NCBI GenBank assembly: GCA_947579605.1
Contig: OX388319.1
Coordinates: 23,635,447 to 23,699,446, forward strand
Length of the DNA stretch: 64,000 nucleotides
Reading direction: 5' to 3'
From: Athripsodes cinereus
Lineage: Eukaryota > Arthropoda > Insecta > Trichoptera > Leptoceridae
This document shows positions 21,881-32,459 of the stretch, one piece after another (within the stretch, counting starts at the first letter, position 1; every line of letters starts with the position of its first letter). A model generated the notes under the pieces. It did not search any database. It had not been told where the DNA came from and worked only from the letters and a program-made list of their open reading frames with translations. Made by a program: the position numbers and the translations under genes.

Positions 21881-22739
21881 TCACCCTTACTAACAATGTT
21901 TGCTATAAATAAAAACTCTCCATCTCTTTCCCACTCTAACGCCCCCACCCTTCCCTAACTAATTAATCATCAACAGTTCTAGTATTTATTTAGTTTTAGT
22001 ATAACACTCGTCAATGACGCATCTCTCATCAATCTGCGAATAGTCTAGAAAGATAATTATTAAGTACAGAAAAATTAAAACTGTTATGGCCCTTGGAACA
22101 TACTGAAATAATCATTATGGCCCTAATGCTTCAAAGTTTGGAGACCTCTGTACTAAATAAATGACTTACGCTTTTTAAAAAAGAGATAAAAACTGTAATA
22201 ACATGTTCAAAAGATGAGAGTTTGTATAGAGTGTAATATTATCACTCCAAATATAATCATCTATAGGCTCCTATAGAGGACACAATGCAAACACTTAAGC
22301 ACAATGCATTTATTATTTACCGATATTATTAGGAAATTTTACAAAAGTAACAAACAAAGGCAAAAATAATCTATAGTTACATATTATTATATTACAGCAA
22401 TTCTATAAAGCAGCATATTCACCAAATGCTGAACGAAACGGAAATCTGCAAAACCTTATTTGTTTAAATTTAAAAAAAAATCGTCATAATATTGCATCTC
22501 AGTTTTTATGACTTCTATGTTAATGTTCCAATCGGGAGGCCTCTTTTTTGATAAAAGTATTTGTTTTGGAAACAAATAACTTTGCTTTATGCACATTTCA
22601 ATTATATTACTATAATAAAATAAAAAGATTATAAATATCCAGATCTCACCCATATCATCCCCCCTTTTGCCATTGATATTTCTCTGGGTGTTAGGTGCGC
22701 GTTATTGTATTATTATTTGTCTGTTTTTATTCTCTTTTA
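21881..22739. other. No gene seen; AT-rich spacer
   Basis: 22085-22152 may be the right edge of the hAT-like element suggested at 21285. 22460-22650 resembles in outline the stretch left of the Penelope-like end at 27030, and may be older sequence of the same element. Confidence 0.35.
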
Positions 22740-22830
22740 ATGTAATATTACTGTAATGCTTAACTGACGAGTGCATGTGCTCAAATTCGAGCCTACGCAT
22801 GATGGATAAGAATAAAGAATAAAAAAAAAC
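22740..22830 (+). repeat. LINE-type 3' end stem-loop, weak
   Basis: GTGCTC pairs with GAGC around AAATTC, with TGCA/TGCG-type outer pairing, followed by ATAAGAATAAAGAATAAAAA. It resembles the other 3' stem-loops but is less regular. Confidence 0.35.
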
Positions 22831-22834
22831 TAAT

Positions 22835-22995
22835 CCCAACTCCACCCCTACCCCACCCTTCATTTCCTCACCACAACATAACAACTGTCTTTAAAAAAAT
22901 TAGGTTTAGTTAAGTTCTGAAGATGAAACAGTAAGATTTGAAAATGTTCAACTCATAAAAATAAAAGTGGAAAATACAGTGTTTTAATTTTTTTA
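22835..22995 (+). mobile_element. Penelope-like terminal region, copy 1
   Basis: CTGAAGATGAAACAG, GAAAATGTT and AAAGTGGAAAATACA parallel 27110-27185 (CTGATGATGGAACAAG, CGAAAACGTT, GTGGAAAGTACAAAG), and the C-rich lead-in is shared. GA(A/T)GATGGAAC..TTCCGAAACGTT is the style of Penelope-like terminal repeats; the family call is by pattern only. Confidence 0.5.
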
Positions 22996-23069
22996 TTTTA
23001 TATGAAATATAAATATTTTACATTTTCATAATGTCTGCACGATAGTCTGTTTCAGCAAACTAAATAAAC

Positions 23070-23148
23070 AGCGAAAGGATTCGAACTCTGGATATCTCGA
23101 TTGAAAATACCAAACTTTATCATCAAGCTATAAGCCACTTGAATTAAA
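23070..23148 (-). mobile_element. SINE-C head (pair with 25354)
   Basis: The minus strand reads TTTTCAATCGAGATATCC then AGAGTTCGAATCC, a B box; 25354 reads CTTTCAATCGAGATCC and GGATTCGAATCC. Acceptor pairing is lost. Confidence 0.55.
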
Positions 23149-23682
23149 ATAGTTTAATCAAAACAACTTCATTAATTATTTTTTGATAATGGAGATAAAA
23201 AAAAACTCGCACGAATTTTGGGATTCGCAGTTTTCTGCATCCTCAAGTGGAGAGGCGACCTAAATAATATCACATATATATTTTCTCTTACAGACATATT
23301 TTTATAATAATATACTTCAATAATGGACCATGAAATATGATTGTTTGGAAGAATCCTTTGTCTCTTTTTTAAGTACGTAGGTAGGTAGGTAGGTACACAT
23401 TATTACATCCAACATAACAGATTGACAGCGAGTCTTGAAGTATTATCATACCTAATTTCCGAGTTTAAATATATGAGTTCGTTCACATTATGTACATGAA
23501 ACAGACAAATATATATATATTTATTTATTTGTACTATCACAGTTTTTATCCCTTAAGTGGGGCAGTCAGTGGACTAATTGTGAGTAATGAATATACTGGT
23601 CTTCCCCTAAGTGTCAAACAAAATAATAAGTGTCATGTTAAATGTCTAATTTACGAGTATATATATATATATATAGTGAGTT
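23149..23682. other. No gene seen; microsatellites
   Basis: (GTAG)n at 23377-23394 and (TA)n at 23506-23520 and 23656-23676. A family M-like scrap occurs near 23555. Confidence 0.45.
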
Positions 23683-24170
23683 ACAATTCATTGGATTGGT
23701 CTGCAATAAGTTTAGATTTTCTTCTCCATTCCTCCCTTTTTTCAGCTCTTTAGTTCTACGGACGTGCCACAGTAATTCATGTCTTTCTTTAGTAAAACCT
23801 CTCACGGTTGGCGTCTACCATTTCTGCCTTCGGTCCTACCCAAACCATCGTTATTTATTTACATTCATCCTTGTAACTACACCAACTTTCATTCAACATT
23901 TCTTTCTATTTCTATTCTATTCTATTTTTCTCAGGGCCATCCAGTCGTTTGCGAGTGATTTAGGGACATAATTTCTTTCGTATATTATTGTTTTGCACAC
24001 GATCTCTCAGACTTTTACCACACATCCTTCTCAACGATCTCATTTCTATTGCATCTATGCCACTTTTATCGTTCTTTAACCATGCCCACGTCTCACTTGC
24101 ATACATAAACTGGACTATAACGCACTTTCTCTTTCAAACTTTTTATATAGTAGACACATTATATAATACG
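23683..24170 (-). pseudogene. Family P relic fused to an RTE relic
   Basis: 23683-23775 is family P (ATTCATTGGATTGGTCTGC). From about 23820 onward the minus strand encodes an RTE C-terminal segment: MYASETWAWLKNDKSGIDA, IEMRSLRRMCGKSL and RDRVQN are clearly readable at 23990-24125. The family pattern is YxSETW...K..EsxxxxxEMRxLRxMCGxsxxDR. Two different RT tails thus lie head to tail on the same strand. Confidence 0.75.
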
Positions 24171-24361
24171 AATACTTATAATATTAATCTTGTTTGCTGT
24201 CTATTTTTTTGATAATATTTATAAACTTATCTTATATTTTGATAAAGCAGGTGTTTGGATGCAGGTATTTTAACGTAGAATACTGGTTCAGTAAATTAAA
24301 TAAGATTTAATAATATAATTTATTATTACATGCATACCTACACGAAGTACAACTATTTGAA
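24171..24361. other. Short AT-rich spacer
   Basis: Nothing recognised. Confidence 0.5.
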
Positions 24362-24578
24362 CAGCAGGGTTACTCTTGACAAAACTAAACACGATCTTAA
24401 TCTAGTCTTGATCTTGATCATACGACGCACGAAGGGACTATGGTCAAAAACATCGCGCTACCGCTAACGCGCGATCGGTTTGCGTGTATTTTTGGCCAAA
24501 AGTCACTTCGTGCGTCGTATGATCAAGATCAAGACTAGATTAAGATCGTGTTTAGTTTTGTCAAGAGTAGCCCTGCTG
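24362..24578. mobile_element. 217-bp foldback (hairpin) element
   Basis: Two 73-base arms (24362-24434 and 24506-24578) are complementary with about one mismatch; ends read CAGCAGGG and CCCTGCTG. The 71-base centre also pairs: GGTCAAAAA against TTTTTGGCC, and ATCGCGC against GCGCGAT. RNA or single-stranded DNA from it would form one long hairpin. This fits a foldback MITE; no convincing target duplication is seen and the transposase family is unknown. Confidence 0.8.
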
Positions 24579-24689
24579 GTCATGCATATAGGTACCTACT
24601 GGACATGTAATAATATCAATTCTTTTTTTTAACAATAGGTTTAGACATAATTGACACATTTATATTGCAATTCAAAGGTCTTAGGTAGT

Positions 24690-24830
24690 AGAATTCGTTT
24701 AGGTTGTACAATCGATTGACAATGTCCTAACAAAACGAAAGACGTCTTTCTCGTTAGTAAATCAAATAGTAGAATAAAACATTTGTTTATTTATTTCGCA
24801 ACTCAAAGAAACTATAAAATATCTTTGACA
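24690..24830 (+). repeat. Family Q copy
   Basis: AGGTAGTAGAATTCGTTTAG, GATTGACAATGTCCTAAC, GAAAGACGTCTTTCTCG, AATAGTAGAATAAAAC, and TTGTTTATTTATTTCGC. The same string of words is at 60425-60565. Outer words are inverted copies of each other, as expected of a small hairpin-type MITE. Confidence 0.6.
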
Positions 24831-25100
24831 ACTTCGGTGTCTCATGGGGTTTAAATAATTGATGCTCATTTCTTCTATGTTCTCATTTTCAGATCCATTA
24901 TTTTCTTCCTTTCATGATTGGTGGTGATTTGCTTGAATGATTCTGGAATCTCTCTTTTTACCCTCCAATAGATTTTGATTGTATATTAATGACGATATAA
25001 CGGAATTTCCAAGTAGGTATGCAATATAGTTAATGTTTTCTCGATTATATGTAAACTACAAATTGATATTATTTGCCTTTAGGCAATGCCATACAATGTA
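24831..25100. other. Spacer
   Basis: Nothing recognised. Confidence 0.45.
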
Positions 25101-25325
25101 TTCATGTTTACGTCGAACATACTCATCAATACTCATCAATTTACTTTGTAATTGTATTTATTTTAATTTTGATGATTCATGTTATGAGCAAATAAACATG
25201 TGTGTAATAATGAAATTATCCCTCAAAGCACGAGCTTTGCTCGGATTTGAGAAAATCAATTATGTTTTATTGTGTAAGAAAACGATTATGATTGTAAAAA
25301 ATGTAGATTTTTTTTATTTTTGAAT
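25101..25325 (+). repeat. 5'-truncated LINE 3' UTR with stem-loop
   Basis: CTCAAA (25222) pairs with TTTGAG (ending 25251) and GAGC pairs with GCTC inside; the loop keeps GCACGAGC as in LINE-2 (59463). Overlapping short frames are not thought real. Confidence 0.55.
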
Positions 25326-25353
25326 TAAAAATATGAAAGCAACATAATTAAAG

Positions 25354-25435
25354 AGCCGGGAGGCTGTTGGTAGAATTTCGGACTTTCAATCGAGATCCTG
25401 GATTCGAATCCTTCCACAGCTTACTCCACTTTCAC
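25354..25435 (+). mobile_element. SINE-C head
   Basis: GGAGGCTGTTGGTAGAATTT (A-box region), then TCGAGATCCTGGATTCG and AATCCTTCC (B-box region). See 23070 for its partner. Confidence 0.55.
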
Positions 25436-25496
25436 AACATATGCATAATTAAAATATCTAATAACAACCATCGCAGAAAAATTACGCAAATATACA

Positions 25497-25605
25497 GAAC
25501 TAGCAGGAGAAATAAAAAATATTTGGCATTCTAGGTCCGCTTATAATATAATACTTCTAGCCGCGTCAGCTGCAGAGGTAACACTGAAATCTTTATTAAA
25601 TACCT
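25497..25605 (+). repeat. Dispersed repeat (pair with 17937)
   Basis: AACTAGCAGGAGAAATAAA and TTGGCATTCTAGGTCCG as at 17937. The copies diverge at GCGTCAGCTGCAGAGGTAAC. Confidence 0.65.
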
Positions 25606-25609
25606 ATCT

Positions 25610-25850
25610 ATCTATCTCTCACTATCTATACTCTCACACCGTCTCCCAGGAGGGGTAGAAAGAGAGAACGGAACGCCATATAGATCTATCCTTACAAACT
25701 TCTTTCGCTTCCTCCACATTCATCCAGTTTCTCATACATGCACACCGATTTCTCTTCCTCAACACGCGGCCGTCCTTTAGGACGGCCGCGTGTTGAGGAA
25801 GATCCACATGATCCACGTGATCAAGCTTTATTAAATAACTCATTCAAATT
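25610..25850 (-). pseudogene. RTE-like ORF C-terminus, readable; contains a palindrome
   Basis: The minus frame gives RKRNRCACMRNWMNVEEA, then KEVCKDRSIWRSVLSFYPSW and a stop: the end of an RTE-type protein, whose 3' UTR begins ACGGTGTGAGAGTATAG. Upstream in this frame the sequence folds back on itself (25753-25802), so residues before KDGRVL are encoded by an inverted repeat and are not native. It is a 3' fragment with no RT domain. Confidence 0.8.
25753..25802. repeat. Perfect 24-bp-arm palindrome
   Basis: Arm 25753-25776 (TCTTCCTCAACACGCGGCCG plus TCCT) is exactly complementary to 25779-25802, with TT between. The left arm is normal RTE sequence; the right arm is its inverted copy, after which RTE-like sequence resumes (GATCCACGTGATCAAG). 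Confidence 0.9.
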
Positions 25851-25859
25851 TGACAATTT

Positions 25860-26010
25860 ACATCTCAAACTCATCGATGAGGTATGTCACCCATCCTGAA
25901 TGTCTTATTTTTTGTTGGCGTGAAGAAGAAATAAAAAATAATCATGACATGCAGCTGGTTTGCTGGTTGCCCCACTTAAGGGATATGCCGTGATGGTGTG
26001 GAGTGTTTGT
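25860..26010 (+). repeat. Family M copy, 3' half
   Basis: GATGAGGTATGTCACCCATC, TGTTGGCGTGAAG, GCAGCTGGTTTGCTGG, ATATGCCGTGATGGTGTGG. Confidence 0.6.
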
Positions 26011-26713
26011 GTGAGTGTGTATGTGTGTGTATTTATTTAAATACAAAGACTGTTATAATATTATACTATGTTTACCCATGTATGTATGTAATATAGGTAC
26101 TATTATTTTTCATCTTAAATGTAGGCAATTGCATCACCCATAAATTGGCAAGTACTTTTGTGTACTTAGTTCCTTAGTACTTCTAGAATGTCTGTGAGAT
26201 TACAGGTTAGCAAAGTATACCGTGGTATATAATGGTACATATATGTAATATCAAAATGCCTTCAAAACTTGTAGTGGCTACCTTATCGTTGGTTCAAAAC
26301 AGAAACAAGTCAATGAAACAGTTGATTTTTTTACTTTTACTTTAAACCCTTTCCCTTGATTTTGGAATTAATTACTTGTGTGTTGTGCTAATGCGATGGT
26401 TTAGTGGGAGAGCGAGATTGTGTGTATGTAGGCATGTCCGCACATAATATATTATATTTTTAATTAATATTGTGGCACATGGTATTGGATGCTAATTGAT
26501 GTTTATAAAACTAACATTTTAAAGTATTGCTTATTTTGGGCTGATCAATAAATAAATAAATGTTGACTTATCAGTTCAAAACACTTTGATAGAAAATATT
26601 TTTTCCAAGATATTTCAGGAATCGGACGACTCCTATTAATATGTACTTTTGTGAGACGATTCGGCTACATTGACTCGAGGATGTTGTGCTATTTTGGTGA
26701 AATCACATCTTAA
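26011..26713. other. No gene seen; AT-rich spacer
   Basis: (GT)n-like repeat at 26000-26030. Nothing else recognised. Confidence 0.45.
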
Positions 26714-27190
26714 ATGGCAAAGTACTTTACAGAATTGAAGGAGGAAAATACTTGCTCTTTCTCTCAGAAAAATCGCCAGACGGCGCCGAATAAATCATCC
26801 AACAATCAATCATACATACATAATGCGTCACAAAATCCCTGTTTGGAAATTTTATCAAATTTAATTTTTCTTGTATTACATACACATAGGTACTTATATA
26901 TCCAACTTTCTTCCTTTATATTGGAATCATTAGAAAAAAATAATTGCTGCATAAGGAATGAAAACATTAGTTATAAGTATCCAAATTCCACCCACATCAT
27001 CTCCACTCTTGTCTATGCTTCTTTATACTCCACCCCTGCCCCCACCCACCACTCCTTCACCTTCACCCCAACATTGACTGTCCTTGAAAATAATTTATGT
27101 TTAGTATTGTTACTGATGATGGAACAAGTAGTTCCGAAAACGTTTTAACTCTAATTAAAGTTATTCTAGTGGAAAGTACAAAGTTTCTTT
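26714..27190 (+). mobile_element. Penelope-like terminal region, copy 2, with a doubtful frame
   Basis: A 144-codon frame (26714-27148) is Ser/Asn/His-rich without motifs. Its end overlaps the repeated block GATGGAACAAGTAGTTCC, GAAAACGTTTTAAC, shared with 22835-22990. I treat the frame as chance within a retroelement terminal region, but it is the longest unexplained frame between 12 and 40 kb. Confidence 0.4.
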
Positions 27191-27714
27191 TATTTAAAAT
27201 TAATAATAAATATGGAATTCCACAGTGTTAATCACGAAACATTCGAAAATTCTTAATTTTTTGTTGGCATGGAGAGGGAAGCTTGTATGTTTTTCTGCGT
27301 CTGTGGTTTATTCTCACAATAAATTCACCATTTTCAAAATCGGTACACATCGTTTTTTTTTCTTACTTATTACCATTTTGAAGTACGGATAGTAAAAACG
27401 CACTAGTACCTATTAATGATAGCAAAGAATAATGCATTATGTACACACATTATTTTTGCTGTATTATTAATAATATATAGATTGCGTTATAAGAATAATA
27501 ACATAACATACTACATACTGCATTCAGTTTGGTAGTATGTACTCACAGCAGTATAATAATACAGTATCATGTATAATGTAGGTATTTACCTAGCGGTATA
27601 TAGACTCTCAGGTAGATTGGTAGGTACCTATATATAGGTAACACACCAAATTATATAAGTAATGTCTTATGATGCATGCAGAAATCTACGAATTAGTGCA
27701 GAAAGTAATTTTAA
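27191..27714. other. No gene seen; AT-rich spacer
   Basis: TAGGTACCTA-type words at 27585-27640. A short family M scrap at 27250. Confidence 0.4.
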
Positions 27715-28035
27715 TAGTTTTGAAATATTTAAGTGTTCTATTAAAGGCAGGTGTTCGAAAAATAAGAACATTTAACATCTTAAATTCAGCGATGAGATTT
27801 GTCATCCGTCCTTTTTATTGTTGGTACTGAAAGGATAGCTTGCATGTTTATCATGTCATATTTATACATCTCGATATATTCCCAATTCGATTCCTCCTAT
27901 AAAAGACATTTTATTTCTTACATTCAGCGATGAGGTTTGTCACCCATCCTGTATGGCTTATTTTTTGTTGGCATGGAGAGGTCAGCTTGCATGTTCATAA
28001 CATGCAGCTGGTCTGCTGGCTATCCCACTTTTTGT
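27715..28035 (+). repeat. Two consecutive family M copies
   Basis: The first (27725-27860) has GTGTTCTATTAAAGGCAGG and CAGCGATGAGATTTGTCATC. The second (27895-28035) has GCGATGAGGTTTGTCACCC, TTGTTGGCATGGAGAGG and GCAGCTGGTCTGCTGGC. Spacing suggests independent insertion or a tandem event. Confidence 0.6.
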
Positions 28036-28139
28036 GCAGCCGATAAAGTATCTAACTGAATTGTTCTGAACTTAAATGATAGATCTTGATCCATTCGAGA
28101 TCAAAAAAATAAAATTTTAAAATAAATTACTTCTATGGT

Positions 28140-28462
28140 TTGCATTCAATGTTTCTCGATTGGTGAATCTTATATCATGAGTGAGAATAGCGGAATTGGT
28201 GCACATTGTCCGTAGACAGCGATCATTAATGCCAGCCTAAAGTCAATTCGTAAGCGTAAGGAGGCCTTTACCACTTCTTTTTTAAAAAAAAAAGATATAT
28301 CTGGGTTTTTTTTCTAAACCCAAATACAACCTTAAATACCTTTAACAGTAAGCTAAAAGCTTGTGTCGTGAAAGGGGAGTTTTCTGGCACCTGGGATCAA
28401 ACCACTGACCCCCTGTTCACGAGGCTGAGACTCTACCTCCGGTCTACCGACGAACTCATCCG
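28140..28462 (-). mobile_element. SINE-B copy, full span
   Basis: Plus view runs from the body end (GGAATTGGTGCACATTGTCC, GCCAGCCTAAAG) through AACAGTAAGCTAAAAGCTTG to the head (TGGCACCTGGGATCAAACCA, CTACCGACGAAC). The length of about 320 bp agrees with 51743-52105. The B box has decayed (ATCAAACCA for ATCGAACCA). Confidence 0.75.
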
Positions 28463-28890
28463 ATTGGATTTTGTACAGTTTGTTTCAAACAACTAAATGA
28501 AACCAAACATTTGTAGTGTAATCTTAATCGCGGTTCTTAGTAAATTTTGATTAACATTGTTCCGCATGTTTTCGCATTTAGCGGCCAATGCGGGCTCTAT
28601 TAAACAGGTACCTACCTACCTGCGATACAATATAATAATAATGTACCTATTGCAGATCAGGCCCGCTGCTCTCAGTTAGGTAGAGGTGGGTAGGTACCTA
28701 TGTACTCGAGTACATACATATTAAGGTATGTTGCGGGCCACATTTACAAATTTAGCACACAAAAATGTCGAATGGGAAAGTTGCAATGATTTATGTGCAA
28801 ACATTATTATTATTTTTAACTTACCTTGCGGACGATTTCTCTATCTCTATATGTACAGGATGATTCAATTAAAGAAAAAAACACAAACAT
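28463..28890. other. No gene seen; spacer
   Basis: GGTACCTACCTACC words at 28608-28622 and 28688-28700. The 118-codon frame at 28728-29084 is an antisense shadow of an RTE relic on its right side. Confidence 0.45.
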
Positions 28891-29290
28891 GCATACATAC
28901 CATCAGATCGCTTCCCTCGCGGGGTAAGCAGAGAAGATCGAGTGCCACTTCCTTCTATCTTTGCACACACCTTTCGCTTCGCACACCGTCACTGTCATAC
29001 AATTCCACATGCATGCTCTCCTGTTCAATGTGCTCAAAACGTGACCGTCTTGTAGGATTCGACCTAAATGACCTTGCCATTTGATCCTAGGACAGCTACA
29101 TATGTCTCTCAGCCAAATACATATATATCTTCTTGGTCCTTCTGTCTTCGTTCATTCTTTCAACATGCCCAAACCATCGTAACTTATTTACATTCTTCTT
29201 TGTTGTTATATTACGCCAACTGCCATTAGACATTCCTCTCGTATAGCACTGTTACGCACACGATCTTCCAGATTTTTGCCATGTAAAAAA
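28891..29290 (-). pseudogene. RTE-like ORF relic
   Basis: Plus view starts ATACCATCAGATCGC then CGCGGGGTAAGCAGAG (the 3' end) and continues through GTGCTCAAAACGTGACCG and CAACATGCCCAAACCATCG to GCACACGATCTTCCAGA. Broken by stops. A plus-strand copy of the same 3' end lies at 29520-29750, so the two form an inverted pair. Confidence 0.65.
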
Positions 29291-29299
29291 AAAACATTA

Positions 29300-29350
29300 T
29301 ATATAAAGACAATTAACACAGATCGAGTGAGCTTCAAACTAATATACCTA
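29300..29350 (-). mobile_element. SINE-A 3' end scrap
   Basis: AGACAATTAACACAGATCG and AGTGAGCTTCAAAC match the complement of the SINE-A 3' end. Only about 45 bases remain. Confidence 0.45.
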
Positions 29351-29519
29351 TTGTCCAGCTCCATAGCGCATCATGAAGAAATGTCTAATAGGTATTGGAG
29401 AAATCGCCATTTTTATAATTTCAATATAATTATCTATGTTATGCTTAAAAAACCATGGTTTATTTCTGTGAAAACAATGCATGAGGATAAATTAACCAAG
29501 AAAATAATATTTGGTTGAG

Positions 29520-29752
29520 AGGAATGGTGATCGAAGACGTGGCCGTCCGAGGATCAAATCGCAAGAGCATATTAAAAAACCAGATACCTACTACAAGACG
29601 GACAGGTGTCAAGCGCATTTTATAAGAGATCATGTATGTGGAATTGTATGACAGTGACGGAAAAGAAAGGTGTATACAAGCATTGGAGAAAGTGGCTCTC
29701 GATCTTTTCTGCCTACCCTACGAGAGGATCGGCCTGATGGTATGTAAAAAAT
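29520..29752 (+). pseudogene. RTE-like ORF relic, plus strand
   Basis: Codons for DRRRGRPRIKSQEHIKK, then a broken middle, then a 3' end CTGCCTACCCTACGAGAGG. The RRGRP motif is a standard part of RTE-type C-termini. Confidence 0.65.
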
Positions 29753-30145
29753 AATATTTTAATTTAAAATATTGAATATTGGATCATTCTGTATTTTGAT
29801 TCATGATTGCATGAGAAATGTTTGGAAATGGGCTGTTTTTCTGCAATCATTAGCCGGGCTAACATAATATAGCCTACACACTCACACTTACACACAATAA
29901 AATACACATATAAATAATATGCACTTGCACAAGCACTAATACAATACATACATAATATATAATATGTACGAGAATTCTTTATTATTTTACACAATATAAT
30001 ATGTATGTGCATATATTGCATCAGTAAGATATTGAATAACACAAGTATGAATGATCGTGTAGGTAGACCTTTATTATGAATACTTTTTGAAAGCTTTGTA
30101 TGTATTATTATGTATTATATCCTTTACGCTAGCCTAATGATGACA
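29753..30145. other. No gene seen; AT-rich spacer
   Basis: A 92-codon minus frame at 29764-30042 is Tyr/Cys/His/Ile-rich over CATA-type repeats; I treat it as compositional. Confidence 0.4.
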
Positions 30146-30417
30146 CACTGAGAAAAATACTAACGAAATTTCACAACGAATCATTGGTACGTACTATCAA
30201 ATTAGGACCAGAGTTCGTAACAACGATTCACTAGTACAGATCTATTAACTTCGCAACCAATTCATTGGTACATTTACCAACAACTTCTTCACAGTGACGT
30301 CATCAACTTGAAGTTGGCTGCCGAACGAATCGTTGGTAAGAATCAATCGAATTACTTGTCATACTTACGTAGGTACCTATACATGACCTTGCTTGTAGCT
30401 GTCAAAGTCCAATAATA

Positions 30418-30555
30418 TTAATCGCGATTAGTTGTAAAATGTGATCTATTTTTCTAATAACACTATAATTATTATTTGAAAAAATCTAACAAAAATAATA
30501 ATATTATTAGAATAATTATTCACATTTTACAAATAAACATTGTGATTAATATATA
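30418..30555. repeat. Imperfect inverted repeat, ~65-bp arms
   Basis: ATTAATCGC ... GTAAAATGTGA ... TTCTAATAA on the left is mirrored by TTATTAGAA ... TCACATTTTAC ... GTGATTAAT on the right. It may be a small AT-rich MITE nested in the larger element. Confidence 0.55.
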
Positions 30556-31266
30556 AGTAAAAAAAGTAGCAAGGAAATAAAAATGATTTTTTTCTTTTAA
30601 ATTCTTATGTAATATAATAATTTATTAAAAATTTCAATTAAAAAAATATAAAAATAAGGACAATTTATAAAGACATAATAAATATATCATACGAGTATTA
30701 TAGAATTCTTCCAAAGGTCGTGCAGAAATTACAACTCTTTCTTCAGGGATGTTGAATTTTACTTATTATTATTATTCACAGGCATTCCACCCGGTACGAG
30801 TGGTTTGTGAATTTTACTTATCATCATTGCCAAAACTCAAAGGTGCTATTTCTAGATCTCTTCAGGGTGTTGATGATTGTCTTGAATGTGGTGAGGTTCC
30901 CCTCCCCCAGTTTTTATTCAGAGAGGACTGATCCCCCCCCCCCTGAGCATCAGTCATTGCTTGTGTTTTTTTTTGTAATAGCGTATTCATTTCACGACTG
31001 AATGTTTTTCTTTTTGCCTTCATTGTTATTGCCTCGATCTGCGCAATCGAGTGCATTTTGTTTTTATTTCTTTTTGTTGTTGGAACTTAGCTGGAACATA
31101 GTGTTGATAATATGATGTAAAATAATTTAACAAACTTCACTGGCTTGCAAACCATACAATATTTAAGTTATACTATATAATCTGTAATAGCTGTTTGTTT
31201 GTATTTAAGTGTATTAACAAAATAAATAAATTGATTGAGTCGACGTTGATTTTGTAAAACTCCATT

Positions 31267-31742
31267 ATATTGATATAATGAAAACAAATTTGTTCTTGGT
31301 TTTACTACGATTTATTTGTTAAATAAATTACCAGGTTTCGACCTATGAGGGCATTGTCAAACTAAAATTACTATAGGCCGTGTTGTTACTTAAATACTAT
31401 GTCTTAGTAGGTAGGTATAACAATATATTCTTAGAGCAAAGGTTTTATATAATGCAAAAATTATTGAGGGAAATTCAGAAAGAACAGTTGGTTGTGTTGT
31501 ATATGATTTAAATTATATTGATTATAGAATCAATTAAATTATATAGATAATGTGACATTTTATTGGTAAAGATTAAGGAAGACAGTAGGCTATATTTATA
31601 TCATTTACAAACAAACTTAAAATCACAATTTATTCAAATCAACAGTTTAGTTTGACAATGACCTCATGAACGAAACCTGGTAACTTATTTAACAAATAAA
31701 TCGTAGTAAAACCAAAAACAATTTTGTTTTCATTATATCAAA
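31267..31742. mobile_element. Foldback element with ~100-bp arms
   Basis: The left arm (31267-31366) contains GATATAATGAAAACAAA, ACTACGATTTATTTG, CCAGGTTTCGACCTATGAGG and CATTGTCAAACTA. The right arm (31643-31742) is its complement with about ten differences. The GGTTTCGACC...CATTGTCAA block resembles Penelope-like terminal repeats, which can occur in inverted pairs. The ~275-base middle has no ORF. Confidence 0.7.
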
Positions 31743-31799
31743 ATAAATAAAAAAAATACAAATTCTAATCATACCACTTTGTTGCTCTACGGGAGTTAT

Positions 31800-31949
31800 T
31801 TTATTTTGGTATAATTTCTCTGCAACATTTTTCTATGGGAACAAAAATTTTTCACGCTGATAGTTGACCCTTTCTGTTTGAGTATGAATGCCCCAATTCT
31901 ACTAATTTGTTTTCTTCTAGCCTTTTGATAATTCCATTTGACCTTTTTT
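31800..31949 (-). CDS. Mini-exon gene, putative terminal exon
   Basis: On the minus strand a good acceptor (TTTTACTTTTACAG) precedes AAAAAAGGTC. In the phase set by the upstream exons the frame closes soon (KKGQMELSKG, then a stop). A different phase gives an open Lys/Arg-rich stretch (KKVKWNYQKARRKQISRI), so the true phase is uncertain. Seen: acceptor and open alternatives. Inferred: the exon assignment. Confidence 0.35.
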
Positions 31950-32034
31950 CTGTAAAAGTAAAATATATAACTAAAAGTTATTTTTGAACCCGAAAAAATA
32001 GAAATTAAAATAACAGAATTTGAAGTATACAAAC

Positions 32035-32082
32035 CAAATCTAGTGCAACAGCTTCACCAATTTGTTGATGTTCTGCAACATT
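32035..32082 (-). CDS. Mini-exon gene, 48-nt exon
   Basis: Minus strand: acceptor ACTTTACAG, 48 nt open in phase 0 (NVAEHQQIGEAVALDL), donor GTTTGT. Like the exons upstream it ends in TTG before the donor. The protein family is unknown; the peptide is short and acidic. Confidence 0.4.
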
Positions 32083-32459
32083 CTGTAAAGTACAAATTTT
32101 AGTTAATCGTCAATAAAAACTCAAATTTGGCTTGTAGATAAAACAATTATTGCAAATTAAACATCTCATACCAACTCATCATGGACTGGACTTTATAAAG
32201 ATTCATTATTTGTTGAGCTGGAAATGCTTTTGCTCGTAACATATTTTATGTATGTATATGCTTCTCTCGGCTAGAGGGACATCAAAGGAGTGTAGTCAAG
32301 TCAAAAGATTCTGCACGTGGGGGTTTTTGCCGGCCGGTTCTTCAGGCTGCCCATCATGGCACCTCTTGTGTGGAGAAATTTGTTAGTGTAGAAATTTAAT
32401 CGGATAAGTCCCCAGATTTCTGAACTATCCAGGAGGACAGTGGGTCTCCTTCAATGTAT

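Noticed and set aside
26714..27148. 144-codon open frame as a possible host gene
   Set aside because: No motif, biased composition, and its end lies in a repeated Penelope-like terminal block shared with 22835-22990.
28891..29752. Large inverted-repeat transposon made of two RTE ends
   Set aside because: The two relics differ in length and damage and have a SINE-A scrap between them; independent insertions in opposite orientation explain it.
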